Shown: in pieces, positions 56,397-64,000 of the stretch
How the letters are laid out: every line of letters starts with the position of its first letter
Position numbering within the stretch: position 1 is the first letter of the stretch
Source of the DNA: Cellulomonas sp. S1-8
GTDB lineage: Bacteria; Actinomycetota; Actinomycetes; Actinomycetales; Cellulomonadaceae
Assembly: GCF_026184235.1 (NCBI RefSeq)
Contig: NZ_CP110806.1
Coordinates: 3,100,001-3,164,000, forward strand
Length of the DNA: 64,000 nt
Reading direction: 5' to 3'
Position numbers and translations under genes: made by a program
Notes under the pieces: generated by a model
Database searches by the model: none
The model's input: the letters and a program-made list of their open reading frames with translations, nothing else
What the model was told of the DNA's origin: nothing

Positions 56397-58066
56397 GCCC
56401 GCTGCACCCGCCCCGCGTCCCACACCGGCTCCGGGGTCTCGACGACCGTGCCGTCGGCCGCGAACAGCAGGTAGCGGTCGAACGTCCGCGTGAACCACCG
56501 GTCGTGCGTCACCGCCAGCACCGTGCCGTCGAACGCCGCGAGGCCCGTCTCGAGCGCCTCCGCCGAGTGCAGGTCGAGGTTGTCGGTGGGCTCGTCGAGG
56601 AGCAGCAGCGTGGCCCCACCGAGCTCGAGCAGCAGGATCTGCAGCCGCGCCTGCTGCCCGCCGGACAGCGTCTCGTACGGCTGCTCGGCCGCGGCGACGA
56701 GCTCGTACCGGTCGAGCGCGCGGCTCGCCGCCTCGCGGCCCAGTCCCCTGCGGTGCCCGTCCCCACGGTGCAGGACGTCCAGCAGCGTGCGCCCGACGAG
56801 CTCGGGGTGCGCGTGGTTCTGCGCGAACCAGCCGGGACGCACCCGCGACCCCAGCACGACCGACCCCGTGTGCGGGACGGGGTCGACCGGCACGTCGCCC
56901 GCCGGCGCGTGCTCGGGGTCCGTGCCGCCCGCCGCGAGCAGGCGCAGGAAGTGCGACTTGCCCGAGCCGTTGGCCCCGAGCACCGCGACGCGCTCGCCGT
57001 ACCAGACCTCGAGGTCGAACGGCTGCATCAGACCCGTGAGCCCCAGGTCGCGCGCCACGACGGCGCGCTTCGCGGTCCGCCCGCCGGTGAGCCGGACGCT
57101 GACCTGCTGGTCACGCGCGACCACCGTCGGCGGACCCGCCTCCTCGAACTTGCGCAGCCGCGTCTGGGCGGCCTGGTACCGGGACGCGAGCCCGTCGTTG
57201 AACGTGGCCTTCTGCTTGAGCGTCACGACCAGCTCCCGCAGCTGGGCATGCTCCTCGTCCCAGCGCCGCAGCAGCTCCTCGAGACGCGCGCGGCGGTCCG
57301 CGCGGGCCTGCGCGTAGGTGGCGAACCCGCCGCCGTGCACCCAGACACGCGCGCCGACGGCCGTCGGCTCCAGCGTCGCGACGTGGGTGGCGACGCGCGC
57401 GAGCAGCTCACGGTCGTGGCTGACGAACAGCACCGTGCGCCCGCTCGCGACGAGCCGGTCCTCGAGCCAGCGCTTGGTGGGGACGTCGAGCGCGTTGTCG
57501 GGCTCGTCGAGCAGCAGCACCTCGTCCGGGCCGCGCAGCAGGGCCTCGAGGACGAGCCGCTTCTGCTCCCCGCCCGACAGGGTCCGCACGTACCGGTGCT
57601 GCGCACGCTCGAACGGCAACGACAGCACCGCGTCGGTCACCCGGTCCCAGCCGGCCTCGGCCTCGTACCCCCCGACGTCGGCCCAGTCGGCGAGCGCCTG
57701 CGCGTACCGCAGCTGCGTCGGCTCGTCGTCGACCTCCATCATCGCCAGCTCCGCCGACGACAGCTCCGCCGCCGCGGCCCGCACGGCCGGCGGCGCGAGG
57801 TCCGCGAGCAGGTCGCGCACGCTGCGGTCGTCGTCGATGCGGCCGACGTCCTGCCGCATGACGCCCAGCCCGCCGCTGCGCTGCACGGAGCCCGCGTGCG
57901 GGGCGGTGTCGCCGGTGACGATGCGCAGCAGCGTCGACTTGCCGACGCCGTTGGGACCCACGAGCGCCACCCGCGCACCGTCGCCGACGCGGAACGTGAC
58001 CTCCGACAGCAGCGGCCTGCCGTCCGGGAGCGTGTAGCCGATCGCGCCGACGTCGAGATGACCCAT
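56390..58066 (-). CDS. ABC-F family ATPase (ribosome-associated type)
   Basis: A 558-residue protein of two ATPase domains and no membrane part. Domain 1: GPNGVGKSTLLR (about 38-49), LSGGEQKRLVLEALL, LLLDEPDNALD. Linker of about 80 charged residues (RADRRARLEELLRRWDEEHA, 20). Domain 2: GANGSGKSHFLR (with H after Ser), LSGGQQARLQILLLEL, LLLDEPTDNLD. ABC-F proteins act on stalled or antibiotic-bound ribosomes; some give drug resistance. The first Walker B region has DN where DEPTNxLD is typical (EPDNALD). ATG start; GACACT 6 nt upstream is a weak -10 candidate. Confidence 0.93.
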   Translation of the reverse strand: MGHLDVGAIGYTLPDGRPLLSEVTFRVGDGARVALVGPNGVGKSTLLRIVTGDTAPHAGSVQRSGGLGVMRQDVGRIDDDRSVRDLLADLAPPAVRAAAAELSSAELAMMEVDDEPTQLRYAQALADWADVGGYEAEAGWDRVTDAVLSLPFERAQHRYVRTLSGGEQKRLVLEALLRGPDEVLLLDEPDNALDVPTKRWLEDRLVASGRTVLFVSHDRELLARVATHVATLEPTAVGARVWVHGGGFATYAQARADRRARLEELLRRWDEEHAQLRELVVTLKQKATFNDGLASRYQAAQTRLRKFEEAGPPTVVARDQQVSVRLTGGRTAKRAVVARDLGLTGLMQPFDLEVWYGERVAVLGANGSGKSHFLRLLAAGGTDPEHAPAGDVPVDPVPHTGSVVLGSRVRPGWFAQNHAHPELVGRTLLDVLHRGDGHRRGLGREAASRALDRYELVAAAEQPYETLSGGQQARLQILLLELGGATLLLLDEPTDNLDLHSAEALETGLAAFDGTVLAVTHDRWFTRTFDRYLLFAADGTVVETPEPVWDAGRVQRAR

Positions 58067-58159
58067 GGCACCAGTGTCGGGCCACGGCGCCGCCCGCCGA
58101 AGCGCATTGCCCGGCGCCGTGGTGTGGCGTCCGCGCCGACCCGGTGCTTGGCTCGTGCC

Positions 58160-58594
58160 ATGAGCGACGACACCCCCGCCACCCGCACCGACCCGGCCCT
58201 CGGCTCCGAGGGCGACGCCGACCAGCTGCCCCGCGAGGACACCCTGGTGGACCGCGGCGTCGACGACCTGCTCGACGAGGGCTACACGGTGCCCGAGCGC
58301 GACCGGAGCAACCACTGGGGCGAGACAGCCTGGGAGGAGGTCCACGGCGAGCCGCTGGACCGGCGCCTGGCCGAGGAGGAGCCCGAGGTGTGGGAGCGGA
58401 CGCCGACGCCGTCGGGCGACCGCGAGGAGCTGCGCGCCGGGCGCCTGGTGGCCGACGACGACGCGGTCGAGGCGGGTCCCAACGACGCCTTCGCGGTCGA
58501 CGCCGGCATCGGCGGTGGCGCCGCGAGCGCCGAGGAGGCCGCGGTGCACCTCATCGAGGAGGAGTACGTCGACGCGGAGGACGACGACGACTGA
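58160..58594 (+). CDS. DUF5709 domain protein
   Basis: A 144-residue, highly acidic soluble protein. EDTLVDRGVDDLLDEGYTVP (20) followed by ERDRSNHWGETAWEEVHGEP (20) and LDRRLAEEEPEVW is the DUF5709 pattern; the family is actinobacterial and of unknown function. The second half (AGRLVADDDAVEAGPNDAFA, 20, and HLIEEEYVDAEDDDD) is a second acidic block. ATG lacks a clear ribosome site. It stands alone, divergent from the ABC-F gene and convergent with truA. Confidence 0.88.
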   Translation: MSDDTPATRTDPALGSEGDADQLPREDTLVDRGVDDLLDEGYTVPERDRSNHWGETAWEEVHGEPLDRRLAEEEPEVWERTPTPSGDREELRAGRLVADDDAVEAGPNDAFAVDAGIGGGAASAEEAAVHLIEEEYVDAEDDDD

Positions 58595-58600
58595 CCGGGC

Positions 58601-59518
58601 TCAGCCGCAGCACCCCGGCGTCGCGGGCGGCTCGACGTCGTGGGCGCTGCGCCGGGCGCGCGTCTGCTCCGCGCGGCGCGCCAGCTCGTCGTCCGGCGGG
58701 TAGCCGACCTCCTCGAGCGTCAGGCCGTGGGGCGCGACGACCGTGGCGCCGCCCTCGCGGCGCCGGGCGTCGAGCAGCGCGCGCGGCCAGGTCGCCGGCC
58801 GTCGCCCCTCCCCCACGGCGAGGCTCGCGCCGACGAGCGCACGCACCATCGAGTGGCAGAACGCGTCGGCCTGGACGTGCGCGACCACGAGTCCCGCGTC
58901 CGGCCCGTCCGTCGGGCGCGACCAGCCGAACTCCTCGAGCGTGCGGATCGTCGTCGCGTCCGGGCGCGGCCGGCAGTAGGCCGCGAAGTCGTGGCGGCCG
59001 ACGAGGGTGCCCGCGGCGGCGTCCATCGCGGCGACGTCGAGCGGGCGGCGGTGGCCCAGCACCCACCCGCGGCGCAGCGGGTCCCGGGCCGCGTCCGCGT
59101 CGCACACGCGGTAGGCGTACCGCCGGCGCAGCGCCGAGAAGCGGGCGTCGAAGCCGTCCGGTGCATGCCGGACGGCCCGGACGACGAGGTCGCCTGGCAG
59201 CACTCCCGCCAGGCGCGTCGTCAGCACGTCGACCTCCGCGCGGTCCGCACGTCCGCGGGCGGCCGTCAGCGCGCCCGCCCCGACGTCGACGTGCGCGACC
59301 TGCCCCCGGGCGTGCACGCCCGCGTCGGTCCGGCCGGCGACCGTCACCCGCGGCGGCGCCTCCCCGCGCGGTCCGCTGCGCAGCACCGTGCCCAGGGCGT
59401 CCTCCAGGACGCCCTGCACCGTCCGCCGTCCCGGCTGACGGGCCCACCCGGAGAACTCCCCGCCGTCGTACGCGAGGTCCAGCCGCAGCCGCACGGTCCG
59501 TGTCTCCTCGCCGGTCAC
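58601..59518 (-). CDS. truA: tRNA pseudouridine synthase A
   Basis: A 305-residue enzyme forming pseudouridine at positions 38-40 of tRNA anticodon arms. [20 protein letters not shown] (20), the catalytic Asp-65 in [26 protein letters not shown] and [20 protein letters not shown] (20) are canonical. A C-terminal extension ends in CCG. GTG 59518 is chosen since TACCGT lies 7 nt upstream; GTG 59527 would fall within that -10 box. In many genomes truA follows rplQ; here two genes intervene. Confidence 0.95.
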   Translation of the reverse strand: MTGEETRTVRLRLDLAYDGGEFSGWARQPGRRTVQGVLEDALGTVLRSGPRGEAPPRVTVAGRTDAGVHARGQVAHVDVGAGALTAARGRADRAEVDVLTTRLAGVLPGDLVVRAVRHAPDGFDARFSALRRRYAYRVCDADAARDPLRRGWVLGHRRPLDVAAMDAAAGTLVGRHDFAAYCRPRPDATTIRTLEEFGWSRPTDGPDAGLVVAHVQADAFCHSMVRALVGASLAVGEGRRPATWPRALLDARRREGGATVVAPHGLTLEEVGYPPDDELARRAEQTRARRSAHDVEPPATPGCCG

Positions 59519-59522
59519 GGCC

Positions 59523-59550
59523 CCCACGGTAGCCGCCGGGCTACCGTGGG
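59523..59550. promoter_or_regulatory. 12-bp inverted repeat with mirror-image -10 boxes
   Basis: CCCACGGTAGCC (59523-59534), GCCG, GGCTACCGTGGG (59539-59550) is a perfect inverted repeat. Each arm contains TACCGT in the outward direction: 59526-59531 (minus) leads in 7 nt to the truA GTG and 59542-59547 (plus) in 6 nt to the glucokinase-like GTG. Two leaderless promoters thus stand back to back in 35 bp, and cannot both be occupied at once. Confidence 0.65.
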
Positions 59551-59553
59551 CCG

Positions 59554-60327
59554 GTGGCCCCCGCGTCCGAGCCGTACACGCTGGCCGTCGACTGCGGCGG
59601 CAGCGGCATCAAGGCGTCGGTCCTCGACGCCGCGGGCACCCTGCGCGCCCCCGCGGTGCGCGTCGCCACGCCGTACCCGCTACCACCGCAGCGGCTCGCC
59701 GACACGATCGTCGCCATCGCCGCGGGCCTGCCCCCGGCGCAGCGGGCGACGGTCGGCGTGCCCGGCATGATCCGGCACGGCGTCGTCGTCGCGACCCCCC
59801 ACTACGTGACGCGCTCGGGGCCGCGCAGCGCCGTCCTGCCGGAGCTGCTCGCGGCCTGGACCGACTGCGACGTCGAGGCGCTGCTCACCGACCGGCTCGG
59901 GGTGCCGACGCTCGTGCTGAACGACGCCGAGGTGCACGGCGCCGGTGTCGTGTCCGGCACGGGGCTCGAGCTCGTGCTCACGCTCGGGACGGGGCTGGGC
60001 TCCGCGCTGTTCGACGGCGGCCGGCTCGCGCCGCACCTGGAGATGTCGCACGCCCCGGTCCGTCGGGGCACGACGTACGACGAGTACGTCGGGCAGCCCG
60101 AGCGGGCACGGCTGGGCGACGCGCTGTGGTCACGTCGGGTGCGCAAGGTCGTCGAGGGCTTCCGACCGGTGTTCCGCTGGGACCGGCTGTACCTGGGCGG
60201 GGGCAACGCGCGGCGCATCACCGCCACGACGCTCGACCGGCTGGGCGACGACGTCGTCGTGGTCCCCAACCAGGCGGGCATCGTCGGCGGCGTGCGCGCC
60301 TGGGACCTGACCGGGCGGCACCGCTGA
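59554..60327 (+). CDS. ROK-family kinase, polyphosphate glucokinase-like
   Basis: A 257-residue sugar kinase. [19 protein letters not shown] (19; phosphate-1 loop), [35 protein letters not shown] and [12 protein letters not shown] with [11 protein letters not shown] are the features of actinobacterial polyphosphate/ATP glucokinase (PpgK). It should phosphorylate glucose; polyphosphate use is inferred only. GTG start, leaderless. Its 3' end lies antisense to the tail of the hydrolase gene (198 bp overlap), and its C-terminus is conserved in the family, so this gene is certain up to its stop. Confidence 0.88.
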   Translation: MAPASEPYTLAVDCGGSGIKASVLDAAGTLRAPAVRVATPYPLPPQRLADTIVAIAAGLPPAQRATVGVPGMIRHGVVVATPHYVTRSGPRSAVLPELLAAWTDCDVEALLTDRLGVPTLVLNDAEVHGAGVVSGTGLELVLTLGTGLGSALFDGGRLAPHLEMSHAPVRRGTTYDEYVGQPERARLGDALWSRRVRKVVEGFRPVFRWDRLYLGGGNARRITATTLDRLGDDVVVVPNQAGIVGGVRAWDLTGRHR

Positions 60328-61047
60328 GCGGACCGCGAGCTCGTCCAGCACGTCGAGCAGCACCCGCGTGAAGCGGACCGGCCGCACCAGGCTGACCAGG
60401 TGCGTCGCACCGGGGACGACGACCAGGCGACCATCCCGGCACGCCGCCAGGAAGCGCCGCTCGTCGCGCCGGAAGTGGTCCCACCGGCCGTTGACGAGCC
60501 ACACGGGGGCCTCGACGCGGGCCAGGTCCGCGAGCGGCGTCGCCGACAGCATCGCGCGCATCGTGTCCCCGACGACGTCGAGCGCGAACCCGCCCGCGGC
60601 CACGTCGGCGGCTGCTGCGGGTGACAGCACCCGGTCGACGAGGACCTGGTTGATCGCCGCCCCGCGGTCCGGCAGCCGGGCGAAGAACCCGTCCGCGGCG
60701 GCCCCCCAGGCGCGCACGACGACGGGGCGCGGCACCGTGCTGCACGCCGCGGCGAGGAGTCCCACCACCTGGTCCGGGTGCCGCGCGGCGTGCGCGATCG
60801 CCACGTAGCCGCCGAGCGACAGCCCCACCACGAGCGCGCGCCCGCCGGCAGCGGCGACCGCGGAGTGCACGGCCTCGACACCGCCGTCGAGCGTGAACGT
60901 CTCGTCGAGCCGGGCGCCGTGCCCGGGCAGGTCGACCGCCGTCGCCTCGTACCCGGCGCGGCGCAGCGCGTCGACCTGAGCCCGCCACATCGTGTGCGAC
61001 GTGCGCAGGCCGTGGACGAGGACGACGGGAGCGGCAGCGTCAGCCAT
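60130..61047 (-). CDS. alpha/beta hydrolase with antisense-derived C-terminal tail
   Basis: A 305-residue frame. The hydrolase fold is complete in residues 1-240: LVHGLRTSHTMWRAQVDAL (19), VDLPGHGARLDE, the nucleophile Ser in VGLSLGGYVAIAHA, an Asp in NGRWDHF and the His in GATHLV. No stop occurs at the usual end (near [10 protein letters not shown]); the frame runs another 65 residues opposite the 3' end of the glucokinase-like gene, giving a tail rich in Ala, Asp, Val and Arg without family character. ATG has TAGCGT 7 nt upstream. Substrate unknown. Confidence 0.8.
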   Translation of the reverse strand: MADAAAPVVLVHGLRTSHTMWRAQVDALRRAGYEATAVDLPGHGARLDETFTLDGGVEAVHSAVAAAGGRALVVGLSLGGYVAIAHAARHPDQVVGLLAAACSTVPRPVVVRAWGAAADGFFARLPDRGAAINQVLVDRVLSPAAAADVAAGGFALDVVGDTMRAMLSATPLADLARVEAPVWLVNGRWDHFRRDERRFLAACRDGRLVVVPGATHLVSLVRPVRFTRVLLDVLDELAVRSAVPPGQVPGAHAADDARLVGDHDDVVAQPVERRGGDAPRVAPAQVQPVPAEHRSEALDDLAHPT

Positions 61048-61054
61048 GCCCCGG

Positions 61055-61060
61055 ACGCTA
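61055..61060 (-). promoter_or_regulatory. -10 box of leaderless hydrolase gene
   Basis: TAGCGT on the minus strand, 7 nt before the ATG at 61047. Confidence 0.45.
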
Positions 61061-61187
61061 CCGCTCGACGACCGATCGAGTGACCCCCGGGGCCGCGGCG
61101 GGGTGACGGCGTCCGACCGGATCGTCCGCTACCACCCGGACGAACCGCGACGCGCGCCCGCCCTTCGTGGGGCGCACCGAGCACGCA

Positions 61188-61228
61188 CGACGAGGCCCGC
61201 CCACCGTGACGGTGTGCGGGCCTCGTCG
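61188..61228 (-). terminator. terminator of the rpoA-rplQ operon
   Basis: CGACGAGGCCCGC (61188-61200) pairs with GCGGGCCTCGTCG (61216-61228); the loop itself can form ACCGT/ACGGT. GCACG and CGTGC extend the stem outside. It begins 14 nt after the rplQ stop. Confidence 0.8.
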
Positions 61229-61242
61229 GCGTGCGAGGGAGA

Positions 61243-61773
61243 TCAGGCCTTGTCGGCGGGCGCGTCCTCGACGGGGGCGTCCTCGACCGGCGCGTCCTCG
61301 ACGGGGGCGTCCTCGACGGGCGCCTCGTCGGCGACCGGCTTGTCGGCCTTCTTCTTCGGGGCAGCCTTCTCGGCGGCCCGCGTGGCCTCCTTGACGACGG
61401 CCTGCTTGGGCGACAGCGGCTCGAGCACGAGCTCGATGACGGCCATGGGGGCGTTGTCGCCCTTGCGCGGACCGATCTTGGTGATCCGCGTGTAGCCGCC
61501 CTGACGCTCGGCGACGGCCGGCGCGATCTCGGTGAACAGGGCGTGCACGACGCCCTTGTCCTTCACGACGGTCAGCACGCGACGGCGCGCGTGCAGGTCA
61601 CCGCGCTTGGCGAACGTGATGAGGCGCTCGGCCAGAGGGCGCAGGCGCTTGGCCTTCGTCTCCGTCGTCGTGATCCGCCTGTGCTCGAACAGTGCCGTCG
61701 CGAGGTTCGCGAGGATGAGTCGCTCGTGCGCCGGGCTGCCACCGAGCCTGGGACCCTTGGTGGGCGTGGGCAT
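61243..61773 (-). CDS. rplQ: 50S ribosomal protein L17 with acidic repeat tail
   Basis: A 176-residue L17. The core (1-120) is typical: [20 protein letters not shown] (20), [20 protein letters not shown] (20), [19 protein letters not shown] and [20 protein letters not shown] (20). Residues about 130-176 are an extension: a Lys-rich part ([11 protein letters not shown]) and then five-residue acidic repeats EDAPV. Normal L17 is about 120 residues. GGAG is about 8 nt before ATG. Last gene of the alpha operon. Confidence 0.97.
   Translation of the reverse strand: MPTPTKGPRLGGSPAHERLILANLATALFEHRRITTTETKAKRLRPLAERLITFAKRGDLHARRRVLTVVKDKGVVHALFTEIAPAVAERQGGYTRITKIGPRKGDNAPMAVIELVLEPLSPKQAVVKEATRAAEKAAPKKKADKPVADEAPVEDAPVEDAPVEDAPVEDAPADKA
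61262..61321 (-). repeat. four 15-bp tandem repeats in rplQ
   Basis: Units begin at 61262, 61277, 61292 and 61307, with consensus GCGTCCTCGACGGGG and one or two changes per unit. They encode the EDAPV repeats of the L17 tail and preserve the reading frame. Confidence 0.9.
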
Positions 61774-61854
61774 GGTCTCTACTCCTTGGGTTCTGCGGTG
61801 AGGGCGACGTCCCCGGGGCCGGCGCGTCGGCGCGCGGTCCCGGGATCACCTACG

Positions 61855-62868
61855 TCAGTACTGCTCGTCCTCGACGAAGTCCGTCTCGTCGTCCCCGTAG
61901 TAGCCGCCGGCCGTCGAGGGGTCGAAGTCCAGCGGGCTGTCCTTGAGCGTCAGGCCCAGCTCGGCCAGCTTCTCCTTGACCTCGGTGATCGACTTCGCAC
62001 CGAAGTTGCGGATGTCCAGCAGGTCGGCCTCGGACCGGGCCACGAGCTCGCCCACGGAGTGGATGCCCTCGCGCTTGAGGCAGTTGTACGACCGGATGGT
62101 CAGCTGCAGGTCCTCGATCGGCAGCGCCAGGTCCGCGGCCAGGGCCGCGTCCGTCGGCGACGGGCCGATCTCGATGCCCTCCGCCTCGACGTTGAGCTCA
62201 CGCGCGAGGCCGAACAGCTCGACGAGCGTGCGACCGGCCGACGCGAGCGCGTCGCGCGGGCTGATCGCCTGCTTCGTCTCGACGTCGACGATGAGCTTGT
62301 CGAAGTCGGTGCGCTGCTCGACACGGGTCGCCTCGACCTTGTAGGTCACCTTGAGGACCGGCGAGTAGATCGAGTCCACCGGGACCCGACCGATCTCGGC
62401 GTCGAACGACTTGTTCTGGTTGGCCGAGACGTAGCCGCGGCCGCGCTCGACGGTCAGCTCGATCTCGAGCTTGCCCTTCTCGTTCAGCGTGGCCAGGTGC
62501 AGGCCGGGGTTGTGCACCTCGACGCCCGCGGGCGGCACGATGTCGGCGCCGGTGATCTCACCCGAACCCTGCTTGCGCAGGTACATCACGACCGGCTCGT
62601 CGTTCTCCGAGGAGACGACGAGGTTCTTGATGTTGAGGATGATCTCGGTGACGTCCTCCTTGACACCCGGGACTGTCGAGAACTCGTGCAGCACGCCGTC
62701 GATCCGGATGGACGTGACGGCGGCGCCCGGGATGGACGACAGGAGCGTCCGGCGCAGGGAGTTCCCGAGGGTGTAGCCGAAGCCGGGCTCGAGAGGCTCG
62801 ATGGAGAACCGCGAGCGGTGCTCCGAGATGACCTCTTCGGTCAGGGTGGGGCGCTGTGCGATCAGCAC
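61855..62868 (-). CDS. rpoA: DNA-directed RNA polymerase alpha subunit
   Basis: A 337-residue subunit. The N-terminal domain (1-230), which starts polymerase assembly, has [20 protein letters not shown] (20) and [20 protein letters not shown] (20). The C-terminal domain (about 250-315) has [20 protein letters not shown] (20) and [15 protein letters not shown], and binds UP elements and activators; an acidic tail ends it ([12 protein letters not shown]). GTG start with GGAGAGG upstream. It lies 81 bp before rplQ. Confidence 0.98.
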   Translation of the reverse strand: MLIAQRPTLTEEVISEHRSRFSIEPLEPGFGYTLGNSLRRTLLSSIPGAAVTSIRIDGVLHEFSTVPGVKEDVTEIILNIKNLVVSSENDEPVVMYLRKQGSGEITGADIVPPAGVEVHNPGLHLATLNEKGKLEIELTVERGRGYVSANQNKSFDAEIGRVPVDSIYSPVLKVTYKVEATRVEQRTDFDKLIVDVETKQAISPRDALASAGRTLVELFGLARELNVEAEGIEIGPSPTDAALAADLALPIEDLQLTIRSYNCLKREGIHSVGELVARSEADLLDIRNFGAKSITEVKEKLAELGLTLKDSPLDFDPSTAGGYYGDDETDFVEDEQY

Positions 62869-63056
62869 GGTGTGGTTCCTCTCCGCGAGCGTCCGCCATA
62901 TGACGCTGTCGCGAGTGATGCTTGCCTGGACGTGCCTCGGTCTGCAGGTCCGAGCGGGAATGCGTGTGTCATCCGTCGTTCCGTGGTGCGGCTCGTGCGC
63001 CTCGCAGGGCTACCGCCTCGCAGGGCGACGGACGTGGTGCGCGGCGGACGCGCGAG

Positions 63057-63091
63057 GGCCGGGACGAGCGCCTGACGGCATCGTCCCGGCC
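63057..63091 (-). terminator. hairpin between rpsK and rpoA
   Basis: GGCCGGGACGA (63057-63067) pairs with TCGTCCCGGCC (63081-63091), 9 nt after the rpsK stop. The gap to rpoA is 232 bp and contains no rpsD or other gene, so rpoA-rplQ may have its own promoter; a short direct repeat CGCCTCGCAGGGC lies in the gap. Confidence 0.6.
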
Positions 63092-63100
63092 GTGCGCGCG

Positions 63101-63502
63101 TCAGACGCGTCGACGCTTCGGCGGACGGCAGCCGTTGTGGGCCTGCGGCGTCACGTCCTGGATGGAGCCGACCTCGAGGCCGGTGGCCTGCAGCGAACGG
63201 ATCGCCGTCTCGCGGCCCGAGCCCGGGCCCTTGACGAAGACGTCGACCTTGCGCATGCCGTGCTCCTGCGCCTTGCGCGCGGCTGCCTCGGCGGCGAGCT
63301 GCGCGGCGAACGGAGTCGACTTGCGGGAACCCTTGAAGCCCACCTGACCCGAGGAGGCCCAGGCGATCACGGCGCCCGACGGGTCGGTGATGGACACGAT
63401 GGTGTTGTTGAACGTGCTCTTGATGTGCGCCTGGCCGTGGGAGATGTTCTTCTTCTCCTTGCGGCGGGGCTTGCGCACGGCGGTGCGGGACTTGGGAGGC
63501 AT
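63101..63502 (-). CDS. rpsK: 30S ribosomal protein S11
   Basis: A 133-residue ribosomal protein: [20 protein letters not shown] (20), [20 protein letters not shown] (20), [20 protein letters not shown] (20) and [18 protein letters not shown] are all conserved. The N-terminal [18 protein letters not shown] is the usual basic extension. ATG start preceded by AGAAG/GAGA. 77 bp downstream of rpsM. Confidence 0.98.
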   Translation of the reverse strand: MPPKSRTAVRKPRRKEKKNISHGQAHIKSTFNNTIVSITDPSGAVIAWASSGQVGFKGSRKSTPFAAQLAAEAAARKAQEHGMRKVDVFVKGPGSGRETAIRSLQATGLEVGSIQDVTPQAHNGCRPPKRRRV

Positions 63503-63579
63503 CTCTTCTTCTCTCGGGGTCTGCGGGTCGGAAGGCGGACGGGCGGGCGGTCAGCGAGGTGCGCGACCGGCCCGCGTCA

Positions 63580-63960
63580 TCACTTGCGCCCGGCCTTCTT
63601 CTTGCCGGCGACGGTGCGCTTGGGGCCCTTGCGGGTACGCGCGTTGGTCTTGGTGCGCTGACCGCGCACCGGGAGGCCGCGGCGGTGACGCAGACCCTCG
63701 TAGCTACCGATCTCGACCTTGCGGCGGATGTCGGCGGCGATCTCGCGTCGGAGGTCACCCTCGAGCTTGAAGCTGCCCTGGAGGAAGTCGCGCAGTGCGA
63801 CCAGCTCCGTGTCGCCCAGGTCCTTGACCCGGACGTCCGGGCTGATGCCGGTGGCGGACAGGGCCTGGTGCGCACGCGTGCGACCGACCCCGAAGATGTA
63901 GGTGAGGGCGACCTCGACCCGCTTGTCGCGGGGCAGATCGACACCGATCAGACGTGCCAT
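63580..63960 (-). CDS. rpsM: 30S ribosomal protein S13
   Basis: A 126-residue ribosomal protein at the head of the small subunit. [20 protein letters not shown] (20), [38 protein letters not shown] (20) and the basic end [15 protein letters not shown] are canonical. ATG start, with AGGAG about 12-15 nt upstream. The upstream neighbour (expected rpmJ) lies outside the window; 63961-64000 is leader. Confidence 0.98.
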   Translation of the reverse strand: MARLIGVDLPRDKRVEVALTYIFGVGRTRAHQALSATGISPDVRVKDLGDTELVALRDFLQGSFKLEGDLRREIAADIRRKVEIGSYEGLRHRRGLPVRGQRTKTNARTRKGPKRTVAGKKKAGRK

Positions 63961-64000
63961 GTGCCTGGTGACTCCTGTACTGCACTCGGAGGTCTGCCGC

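Overview
The window is very GC-rich, dense chromosomal DNA with short intergenic gaps, many GTG starts and many ATGA/GTGA stop-start overlaps. A WhiB-family protein, a GuaB3 paralogue, F420-type and DUF5709 proteins and a ribosomal operon lacking rpsD all point to an actinobacterium of the order Micrococcales. The phosphoketolase-Pta-AckA set and general gene content resemble Cellulomonas or a close relative; that genus call is inference. No rRNA, tRNA, phage, insertion sequence or CRISPR array was seen, and most of the window is housekeeping DNA.

Layout. 1-4047: two halves of a heterodimeric ABC exporter (the first cut by the window edge) and a lipoprotein. 4075-11112: SURF1 (-), then phosphoketolase, phosphotransacetylase and acetate kinase (+), which take sugar phosphates to acetyl-phosphate, acetate and ATP. 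11113-11348: a repeat array. 11349-16152: an aldehyde dehydrogenase (-), and a (+) cluster of ribbon-helix-helix regulator, DUF4097 protein and drug-type ABC transporter with palindromes over its promoter. 16224-21992 (-): a complete fructose PTS unit, FruR-FruK-IIA-IIBC-HPr-EI. 22192-26331 (+): an IdeR/DtxR-type iron box and a four-gene siderophore uptake operon. 26368-27530 (+): a small accessory cassette of three 20-bp-spaced repeats, an HTH-nucleotidyltransferase and a HEPN-like partner.

27539-33439: GuaB3, GuaB, an orphan LuxR-type regulator, a MerR regulator, a WhiB protein, paired terminators and groES under a CIRCE element. 33556-38148: a THUMP-like methyltransferase, a carboxylate-amine ligase, an unknown membrane-anchored protein, and a PadR regulator with its membrane partner. 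38186-47117: tRNA t6A genes (tsaD; tsaE-tsaB), rimI, rhodanese, alanine racemase, a kinase, NAD(P)HX repair and an LLM oxidoreductase. 47186-55001: acpS, glmS, coaA, DedA, an amidotransferase, peptide deformylase and glmM, so both ends of amino-sugar synthesis are present. 55173-64000: rpsI-rplM, an ABC-F protein, DUF5709, truA, a polyphosphate-glucokinase-like gene, a hydrolase, and the rplQ-rpoA-rpsK-rpsM end of the alpha operon.

Three signals cut across the genes. (1) At least a dozen genes have a TANNNT-like -10 box 6-7 nt before an ATG or GTG with no ribosome binding site, implying leaderless mRNAs. (2) Short tandem repeats (11-17 bp) occur at five places, three of them exactly on stop codons. 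(3) A palindromic repeat with core GGAYTGCTCTCTCAC lies between convergent genes at two distant sites.
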